A DNA stretch of 64,000 nucleotides from Desmodesmus armatus. Taxonomy: Eukaryota > Chlorophyta > Chlorophyceae > Sphaeropleales > Scenedesmaceae. The stretch covers positions 425,040 to 489,039 of the forward strand of contig VIIQ02000587.1 of the NCBI GenBank assembly GCA_007449985.2, in the 5' to 3' direction. The number at the start of each line of letters is the position of its first letter. Within the stretch, counting starts at the first letter, position 1. Below the pieces are notes generated by a model. It was not told where the DNA came from, searched no databases, and saw only the letters and a list, made by a program, of their open reading frames with translations. Shown here one piece after another: positions 57,531 to 64,000 of this stretch. A program made the translations under genes and the position numbers.

Positions 57531-59519
57531 CAAGTGAAGTGGTACCAGGCCGACCCAGCAGCTCTGGACCAACTTGGGCCCGATGGCGCAACAGAAGATG
57601 TGCATGACGCCAGATGGACAGTGCACGATGAGGGCAAATGGATCTTGGGCAACCACCCAGATGCATCGCCTGCACAAATGGACCAGCTGGTGCAGATGCT
57701 GTTGGAGGAGCGAGGGGCATTTGCTTACAGTCTGCAGGACTTGCCTGGCTACACAGGGGACGTAGCTGACTTCAAACTGATCGATCCCTCCAAACGTATG
57801 TGGAGCGCACCCAGACGCTACACAGAAGAGGAGGTGAAGTTTGCCAAGGAGAAGGTGCAGGAGATGCTGGATGCGGGCATCGTAAAAGAAATTCCAACGA
57901 CCTGTCCGCATGCTTCAGCTATCACGTTGCCTATGAAGCGAGCACCCGACGGTAGCTGGACCGACAAGCGGTTCTGCATCGACCTGCGCAACGTCAACGG
58001 CAACACAGTGGTGGACAGTTACGGCCTGCCACTACCGGAAGAACTGTTTAGGCGAATTAGGGGGCACAAATTCTTGGTCAAGGCGGACTTTAGAGCGGGC
58101 TTTTGGCAGCTCAACCTGAGCGAAGAGGCGCAGCAGCACGTGGCCTTCCACGCACCCGACAGTGGCAAGCGACTGACCTACACGCGGCTGTGTTTTGGTC
58201 ACGTGAACGCCACGGCAATTTTCCAGCGGGTTATGGAGAAGGAGCTGGCAGCAGCTGGTTTGTCTCACTGTGCGGCGCCGTTCGTCGATGACGTTATCAT
58301 GTGGTGCGACACCTGGGAGGACATGGTGACCAACTTCAGAACACTTCTACAGCATCTCAAGACAGTGGGCTTGCGCCTGCACCCTGCCAAGACAATCGTG
58401 GGTGCAGACTGCTTGCCTTACCTGGGTCACCTGGTATCAGCCAAGGAGTGCAAGCCGGAGCCAGCCAAGATTGCAGGCATCAAGGCACTGCAGCCACCCA
58501 CCAGCCTCAAGCGCCTGCAGGCCCACCTTGGCCTGTTTAATTACTACAGGTGCTATGTGCCCAACTTTGCCATCATTGCCAGGCCGCTTTACAAGCTTAT
58601 GGAGAAGGGTGCGCAGTACATCTGGAGTGATGACTGTAACCAGGCGTATGAGGGGCTTCGAACGGCGCTGTGCAAGAAGGGTTTGGGGCTCAGGCAGCCT
58701 GTGGATGGGCGCAGTTTTCATCTGTATGTCGACTGGAGCAACACGGGCATTGCAGCTGTGCTGAATCAGGAGGCGGAGGATGGGACGGAGTACATGGTGG
58801 CCTGTGCCAGCAGGTCCCTCAATGCAGCTGAGCAGAACTATCCCGCCTGGAAAGGCGAGATGATGGCAGCAGTGTGGGGCGTCAAAATGTACAGGCCGTA
58901 CTTGCACTCCAGGGAGTTCTATCTCCACAGCGACCACCGGGCGCTGTTATGGCTGCTGACACAGAAGACACCAGTGGGGCAGCAGATGCGTTGGATTCTG
59001 GCACTTCAGGAGTACCGCTTCTCACTGGTGCACAGGGCAGGCAAGTCAAACCCAGCTGATGTGCCTAGCAGGGAAGCCAGTAGCTGTGTGGCAGACACCA
59101 CTGGAGCCAGGTTGGACACGGAGCTGCATGACTGGGTGCCCACTGTGCTTCTGCCAGACTGCAAAACAACGGACCCACTGGTCTACACACATGACAGTCT
59201 GGCACTGGAGCTGGGCATTGGCAGCAAATCAACAGCAGCAGCTGGAGTGGCAGCAATGGCTTATGAGGAAACACCTGGTGACTGCCCAATCCTTCACAGC
59301 CCAGCAGCAGCGCTGGCGGCAGAACCAGCAGACAGCTACAGTCATGAACAGCTGGAGCACGAGGCGTTGTGTTGTCTACTGTGCAGCAACGAGTCTGCAG
59401 TGGACACATTCGCCCCAACCGCCGACTCATTGCTGGGGGGGGAGACAGCAGGACAACTTTTTGCTGACGATGGCTGCTGCGTGACACACACACCCAGCAG
59501 TAGCTTGGCGGCAGCATGA
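57530..59519 (+). CDS. Retrotransposon reverse transcriptase and RNase H
   Basis: Copies element RNA into DNA and removes the RNA strand. The open frame starts at 57378 but recognisable sequence starts near 57530. RT landmarks in order: KRFCIDLRNVNGNTV, FLVKADFRAGFWQL (first catalytic Asp), RLCFGHVNATAIFQRVME, FVDDVIMW (YxDD box as FVDD, at about 58281), LRLHPAKTIVG and YLGHLVS. The Ty3-type connection LGLFNYYRCYVPNFA follows. RNase H shows its acidic residues in LYVDWSNTG, WKGEMMAAVWG and LHSDHRALLW, and the usual end HRAGKSNPADVPSR. The next 150 residues are not recognised. TGA at 59517-59519 closes the frame; the methyltransferase starts a few codons later in the same frame. Confidence 0.92.
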
Positions 59520-60700
59520 CCTACAGCAGGCAGCATCGGCGTGGGTCACATTGGCAGGGCTACAACAGCCCCACCGGACAGCTTCCAGCCAGGAGTGTAC
59601 ACAGGTGCATTGGACCCCTGGGGCGTAAGGGAGACACAAGGGCTGTGCACGGCTACTGTGGCAGACACGTTCTTCCCGGCAGCGCTGCAGCAGGGCATCG
59701 TGCTTTATGAGCCGTTTGGTGGCATCTGCGCAGGGCTGGAGATGGTGCTCAGGAGTGGCATCACAGTCAAACAGTACCTGTACAGCGACATCAACCCCAT
59801 GGCACAGCGGGCGGCGTTACACAGGATCAGGGTGCTGCAAAGCATGTATCCCAAGCAGCTACCGAGGATGCTTTGGCTGGCAGTTTCAGCATTCTTCCCA
59901 TGGATGTGAGGCACATCACCACACAGCAGCTCAGCAAGGCTGCAGCGAGGCACCAGTCAAGCAATGGCTGGTAGTAGGAGGCTGGCCCTGTCAAGACTTC
60001 TCTGCAGCAGGCAAGTCACAGGGGCTTGGGGGGTGATCGGGCTCAACTGCTGTTTGACCTGGTCAGGGTAGTGGGAGCGTTGCAACAGCTACTCCCACAC
60101 CAGCCCCCAGCCTACCTGGTGGAGAATGTGCTCTTGCAGCAGCACAGGCTGAGCAGCATCAGTCAGCATGACTTCAATAAAATCAAGGCGTGCCTAGGGT
60201 TACCTGTGGTGCTGGACGCAGCACAGTTTGGCAGCCTTGCACATCGGGCGCGCAACTTCTGGTCCAACCTGGTTGGGCCCAGTCAACTGCGAGCAGCTTT
60301 GGCATTTGTCAAGAGGCCACCCGCACGCAGCGTACAGCTTGCCTTGGGACCTGGCAGGACCGCGCAACCTGTCAACCGACCAGACGCTGCTCCTCTCTAC
60401 CCCTGCAACGCACCAGGGCAGCCTCGCGCAGCCTGGCCTACCTTGGTCAGCAGCGCACGCTCCTACGCCTTCAGGCCTGGCCAGCCCTGGCAGTGTTTGG
60501 ACACAACGGTGCCTGCTGTAGTCAAGTGGGGCGAGCCAACAGCAGAGGAGAGAGAGGTAGCTCTGGGCTATCTTCCAGGCAGCACAGCAGCAGCAGGCCT
60601 CACACAAGCGCAGCGGTGTGCGTTGCTCGGTGAAAGCATGGATGCCAACACTTTGCAGGTGCTCATGGCCATCGCCAAGGCTTGGTTCCTGCGGGGCCTG
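59520..60700 (+). pseudogene. Cytosine-C5 DNA methyltransferase domain inside the retrotransposon (frameshifted)
   Basis: Predicted to transfer methyl from S-adenosylmethionine to cytosine C5. Landmarks: motif I EPFGGICAGLEMVLRSG (about 59705), SDINPMAQRA for the second cofactor strand, motif IV VVGGWPCQDFSAAGK with the catalytic Cys in PCQ (about 59979), motif VI YLVENV (about 60112), motif VIII HRARNFWSNL (about 60242), and a C-terminal motif IX/X-like LLGESMDANTLQVLM. HRARxFWxNL and the weak motif IX are features I associate with the DNMT3 group more than with DNMT1. Motif I is in frame 0, motif IV in frame 1, and motifs VI-X in frame 2, so at least two indels (near 59860-59950 and in the G run near 60030) interrupt this copy. 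The domain sits between RNase H and integrase, not at the end of the element. Known enzymes of this kind silence transposons; here it belongs to one. Confidence 0.85.
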
Positions 60701-60879
60701 CCTACCTCTACTGACTTGGCGACACGTGCATTCAGCGCACACGAAGGGGAACTGGCGCAGGAGTGGCCTGGCAGAGAGGCAACTGCAACCCCACATGGCT
60801 ATCAGCAGCAGCTAGCCATGACAGCTGGCTACCAGGAGAACACTACGGCTACGAGCCAAGGTGACATCTGGGCCGACGA

Positions 60880-61960
60880 TAAGACCCTGGAGTACATCAG
60901 AACAGGGCAACTCCCACAAGACCTGGCAGCCAGCCAGGCAGCACGTATCAAGCGACGTGCACGCTCATACTACTTCAAGGACCAGCAGCTGATCAGGAGG
61001 ATGCCAGATGGCACCGACAGGCTGGTACCTCCACCACAGGCGCGTGCTGGTCTCATACGGCAGCAACACGAGATGTGTGGGCACTTTGGCAGGCGGCGCA
61101 CCTCAGCCATGCTACTCAGTAAGCACTGGTGGTATGGGTTACTGCGGACGTTGCAACAGTGCTGTCACGCTGCGAGCACTGCAGCAGGGTGCATGCCAGC
61201 TTCACCGCCAAGCCGGAGGAGCTGCGCCCCATTCCAATCAGCAGCATGGGTTTCAGGTGGCACGTGGACACAGCTGGGCCACTACCCAAGAGTGCAAAGG
61301 GCAACAAGTATGTGCTGGTGTGTGTTGAGGCATTCAGCAAGTACCTGGTGGTGGTGCCGATGGAAAACGACAAGGCGGAGACCACTGCATACCACTTCTT
61401 GCACGGTGTATTGGCACACTTTGCAGCACCAGGGCAGGTGGTGACAGACTCAGGGACAGAGTTTGAGGGCGAGTTTGCCAAGCTCCTGGAGGATGCGCTC
61501 ATCGATCATGCCATCATCAGTGCAGACACCCTCAGGCCAATGGTCAGGCAGAGAAGGCTGTGCACATCGTCAAGCGCGGGCGCTTACCAAAATGGCAGTG
61601 GCAAGGCACAGTGTCAAGCAGTGGGATGAGGACTTGGCATGGCTGGCACTGGGCTACCGCTGCTCTCCACAGGCCAGCACAGGCCACAGCCCGTACGAAC
61701 TCATGTATGCACGTCCACCGGTCATTCCACCTGCAGTGAAGGAGCTTGTCAGCACACCCCTGGACATCAGTGCTGAGGCGGCTGTCAAGGACCTACTGCA
61801 GCGTAAGGAGCGGCTAAAGCAGCAGGTGCCCATTGCGCTGGAGAACCTGGCGATTGCACAGCACAGGGATCAGCGCCGTTACCTGCAGCTGCGTGCGCCT
61901 GACTACAAGCCACGCGTTCACAGGTTTATGGTGGGTGACTACGTCTACACTCAGCAGCTT
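60880..61960 (+). pseudogene. Retrotransposon integrase (HHCC and DD35E core), frameshifted
   Basis: Inserts element DNA into the genome. The zinc-binding part has LIRQQHEMCGHFGRRRTSA (frame 2) and RCEHCSRVH (frame 1). The catalytic core shows Asp at 61267 (WHVDTAGPLP), Asp at 61447 (VVTDSGTEF) and Glu at 61551 (QANGQAEKAVHIVKR); spacing between the second Asp and the Glu is 35 residues, as in retroviral-type integrases. The Glu lies in a different frame from the two Asp codons, and the segment after it (LAWLALGYRCSPQASTGHSPYELMYARPP) in a third, so at least three indels break this copy. The core is followed by a GPY-like basic region (FMVGDYVYTQQLNRASKLQPRAKP). Confidence 0.85.
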
Positions 61961-62154
61961 AACCGGGCAAGCAAGCTACAGCCCAGGGCCAAACCCCTCA
62001 TTCTGCGAGTTCTGGAGGTGCGGGACTCTGGGGTACTGCACCTGCAGGGGCGCTGTGGCCGGACCATTGAGGTGCACATGTCTCACTGTGCACCCTGCCA
62101 CTTGCCTGATATCGACGGCGGCATCGACCCACTGCTGGTGGACAACACAGATGA

Positions 62155-62305
62155 TGTGGTCTGTGAGGTATGCAGCACCAGCGACAACGGGGCCGAGCTC
62201 ATGCTGTGTGACGTGTGCAACAGCGGATACCATACCTACTGCTTGCAACCACCACTCAGCAGTGTGCCTGACGGTGTGTGGCTGTGCCCGGAGTGTGTGG
62301 ACGCT
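62155..62305 (+). CDS. PHD finger fused to the retrotransposon integrase
   Basis: All eight zinc ligands of a C4HC3 PHD finger are present in order: CEVC, CDVC, a His and Cys in GYHTYC, and CPEC, with the usual Trp two residues before the seventh ligand (VWLCPEC). It is in the same open frame (61463-62518) as the integrase C-terminal region. PHD fingers read the histone H3 tail, often its Lys4 methylation state, so it may direct integration; target-site chromodomains play that part in other Ty3-type elements. Confidence 0.9.
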
Positions 62306-62389
62306 GGCTACACAGAACAGGATGCTGCTGGCAGGAGCAGCAGAGCAGCAGCTACAGGAGCGGGAGGCCAGGCCAAACATATTCCCCGG

Positions 62390-62700
62390 CGCGCAAATGA
62401 AGCGCAGGGACGAAGCAGCACATGCGCTGCATGGCCGACTGGTGCTGAAGGCGTTCACGGATCCAGCCACCGGGAAAGGCAGGAAGTACTGGGGCAGGAT
62501 CTACTTCAAGGATGCTGAGTCACGCCCATACTACTTCCGAGTGGTGTACGAAGATGGGGACTCTCACCACGCCACCATGGCAGGCATCAAGCGCTACCTG
62601 CAGCCGGAGGATGCAGTGCTGCCACCTGGGGCCAGCATTCCTACACCAGAGTCACTGGCAGCAGCAGTGGCGTACGCACGACAGCTGGTCAGCAGGGTTG
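62390..62700 (+). pseudogene. Possible Tudor-like region after the PHD finger
   Basis: In another frame (shift near 62340) lies KRRDEAAHALHGRLVLKAF, then GRIYFKDAESRPYYFRVVYEDGD and IKRYLQPEDAVLP. The pattern of an aromatic strand followed by VxYEDGD is typical of Tudor-like and related small beta-barrels in plant and algal chromatin proteins. No structural match can be made by eye, so the label is tentative. Confidence 0.4.
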
Positions 62701-62746
62701 CTGGCGGTTCAGTAGTGTTCCTTCCACAAGGGTCTCACCGGCAGAT

Positions 62747-63118
62747 GTGCAGTTGCTGCAGCTTACAGTGCAGATGTCCCTGGTTCAAGCCCTGGTGGAC
62801 CCACTAACATCAAACCCAGTGGCAGCAGGTTTTTGCTGGGCGACCGTTCACTGTGGGCTGCGGGCTGTACAGCACGGCGCTACAGCCATCATCATTACAC
62901 CTACAGCACCCTTTGTGCTTCATGCAGTTTTCACAGCACTGCAAATGAGGCCATTGGTGGTGCTCTGTTACGTGCCTTCACTGGCGTTTCCAGCTGACAT
63001 CCACCCTCTGTTCAGTGCACTCAAGCAGCAACGGCGAGCAGCAGCATTCAGGGGCAAGAATGGCTGCTGGCTGGTGCTCAGTAGGCAAGGCATAGACATC
63101 GACAACTGGCTGCATTGA
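62747..63118 (+). CDS. C-terminal extension of the retrotransposon, unknown
   Basis: An open frame of 123 codons that follows the Tudor-like region after one more frame change and ends with a TGA at 63116. It has alternating hydrophobic strands (ATAIIITPTAPFVLHAVFTAL, LVVLCYVPSLAFPADIHPLF) and ends GCWLVLSRQGIDIDNWLH. I do not recognise a family. It may be the end of the pol polyprotein. Confidence 0.4.
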   Translation: MQLLQLTVQMSLVQALVDPLTSNPVAAGFCWATVHCGLRAVQHGATAIIITPTAPFVLHAVFTALQMRPLVVLCYVPSLAFPADIHPLFSALKQQRRAAAFRGKNGCWLVLSRQGIDIDNWLH

Positions 63119-63642
63119 GCACTGGATGCTCGGTTATTATCTCGGTCGGTTTCGCTAAGACGGCGCAGTAGTAGTAGCTTAGCACCAAGGGGCTTCAAGG
63201 AAGGGGGGGGCATGATAGTGCATACTGCAGGCTGACTAAGCAGGTGATTAGCTGACACGCTCAACCTTCTGTCCTGCACTGCTAACCTCTCCACTGTGCA
63301 GGGCGTGTTCTCATTTATGCCCGCACAGCACCTGGTGCCAGCAGTGTAATAGAGGAGCAGCTGGACTACGGGGAGGACTCCTGGGAGGAGTTGCAGGAGC
63401 AGCCAGTCAGTGAGGAAGTGGCACTGCTAGGATCTGGAGGAGGAGTTGAGTTGCTCAGCAGCCAGACAGTGGGGTGCAGAGCAGCCGGACTTTGGGGGCG
63501 AGGGCTTGCCTGAGGAGCCCATGCAGCAGGACATAGCAGCTCACATGGACGACCTGCTTCAGCGCAGTCAGCGGAGGACCCAGCCGGCAAATGGTCACGA
63601 GGGTACGCGCAATCTACCATGGGCTTCGGCGGGACAGGATGA
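63119..63642. other. Right flank of the retrotransposon
   Basis: Contains a purine-rich run with eight or more G at 63197-63212 followed by CATGATAG, which could be a polypurine tract before a 3' LTR, but no matching 5' repeat was found. An acceptor-like CCACTGTGCAG lies at about 63291-63301. Acidic short frames (EEQLDYGEDSWEELQEQ) follow, without a recognisable domain. Confidence 0.35.
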
Positions 63643-64000
63643 GAGCTGAGGGGTATTGACAGGAGCTTGTGGCAGCTTACACTAGAGCAGCAGCGATGGG
63701 TGGAGCGCGAAGCAGCAATGGACGTGCTTGGCATCACCCGTGTTGCATGTCACCTTGGCGGCTATGCCAACGGGATGTCAGAGGACCTCACAGTTGCGGC
63801 AAGGCGGGCAAAGGAGGCAGACCAGCACATGCTGCAGAATGCAGATACAGACTTGGAGGCAGAAGCAGCACGGGCAGCTGCAGCAAGGAGGCTGCAGCAA
63901 GGGAGGCTGCAGCAAGGGAGGCTGCAGCAGCTGAAGCACTTGCAAAGGAGGAGGCAGCAGCGAAGGCAAGGGCTTGCAGAAGGGAACCGCGCAGTAGAGC
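63643..64000 (+). CDS. Open frame at the right edge, unknown, with in-frame 15-nt tandem repeats
   Basis: Open from 63643 to the window edge. It begins LRGIDRSLWQLTLEQQRWVE, continues VLGITRVACHLGGYANGMS, and becomes a Glu/Ala/Arg/Gln-rich coiled-coil-like region with three repeats of a 15-nt unit (63881-63930, protein RLQQG). First ATG at 63719. Could be part of the retrotransposon, of a neighbouring element or an exon of a host gene; I cannot tell. Confidence 0.35.

Larger units (their letters stand above)
52755..63118 (+). mobile_element. Large Ty3-like retrotransposon encoding a DNA methyltransferase and a PHD finger
   Basis: Domain order on the plus strand: gag with zinc knuckles, aspartic protease, reverse transcriptase, RNase H, cytosine-C5 DNA methyltransferase, integrase (HHCC then DD35E), PHD finger, possible Tudor-like region, C-terminal extension. 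RT before integrase and the RT type (FVDDV) fit the Ty3/gypsy branch. The coding frame is almost intact to 59519 apart from two in-frame TGA codons and some disturbance at 56.8-57.5 kb, then broken by several indels. Terminal repeats were not found, so the boundaries given are those of the coding part only; the element may extend beyond the window. Confidence 0.85.

Noticed and set aside
63197..63214. Polypurine tract and TG start of a 3' LTR
   Set aside because: No matching direct repeat was found near the left end of the element, so the LTR boundary cannot be supported.
1..64000. tRNA, rRNA, CRISPR or bacterial operon features
   Set aside because: None recognised by eye; gene structure is eukaryotic throughout.

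Overview
The window is nuclear DNA from a eukaryote, most likely a flagellated (or recently flagellated) green alga of the Chlorophyceae. Nearly every gene is split by many short GT-AG introns, coding sequence is rich in CAG/CTG codons (poly-Q, poly-A, Ser/Pro runs), and several proteins are of types I associate with green algae and plants: a PB1/Raf-like kinase, a DGAT3-like ferredoxin-fold protein, a plant-type cyclic phosphodiesterase and a chloroplast/mitochondrial-type PGP synthase. A complete ciliary gene (IFT121/WDR35) points to a cilium. All exon models were spliced by hand from splice signals, reading-frame continuity and family knowledge; none is backed by transcripts.

Layout. 1-1,627 (-): 5' part of a secreted GH18 chitinase with a chitin-binding module, running off the left edge. 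3,127-6,976 (-): Raf-like MAPKKK. 7,458-10,918 (-): secreted metzincin-type metalloprotease. 11,550-12,582 (+): 98-residue single-span membrane protein with a 15-nt microexon. 13.1-14.2 kb: three insertions of one short retroposon family. 14,420-17,302 (+): calpain-type protease. 18,471-20,093 (-): helical-repeat protein of unknown role. 20,652-21,473 (+): cyclic phosphodiesterase. 22,163-30,385 (+): IFT121, 20 exons. 31,173-31,640: a 468-bp copy of the retroposon just upstream of a small FHA protein (31,794-33,006, +). 34,192-34,989 (-): thioredoxin-like [2Fe-2S] protein. 37,380-37,655 (-): small membrane protein. 37,977-43,393 (+): ataxin-3-type deubiquitinase with UIMs and a UBX-like C-terminus. 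43,964-45,661 (+): GNAT acetyltransferase. 46,621-49,261 (-): BRCC36-type JAMM deubiquitinase. 49,675-51,837 (+): phosphatidylglycerophosphate synthase.

The last 11 kb is a large Ty3-like retrotransposon (about 52.7-63.1 kb, +). It encodes gag with zinc knuckles, an aspartic protease, reverse transcriptase and RNase H, then a cytosine-C5 DNA methyltransferase resembling the DNMT3 group, then a DD35E integrase followed by a PHD finger and a possible Tudor-like region. A transposon carrying both a DNA methylation writer and a histone reader is the most striking system here. The first 6.7 kb is largely open; the methyltransferase and integrase parts carry several frameshifts, so this copy is probably decaying (or the assembly has indel errors).

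Other notable signals: perfect 14-16 bp target-site duplications around the four retroposon copies (one insert only 24 bp long), a roughly 200-bp tandem array in the ataxin-3 gene that repeats a potential 39-nt in-frame exon with its splice donor, a (CTG)12 run forming the 3' splice site of an ataxin-3 intron, two GC-AG introns, and a CCTG-rich intron in the BRCC36 gene.
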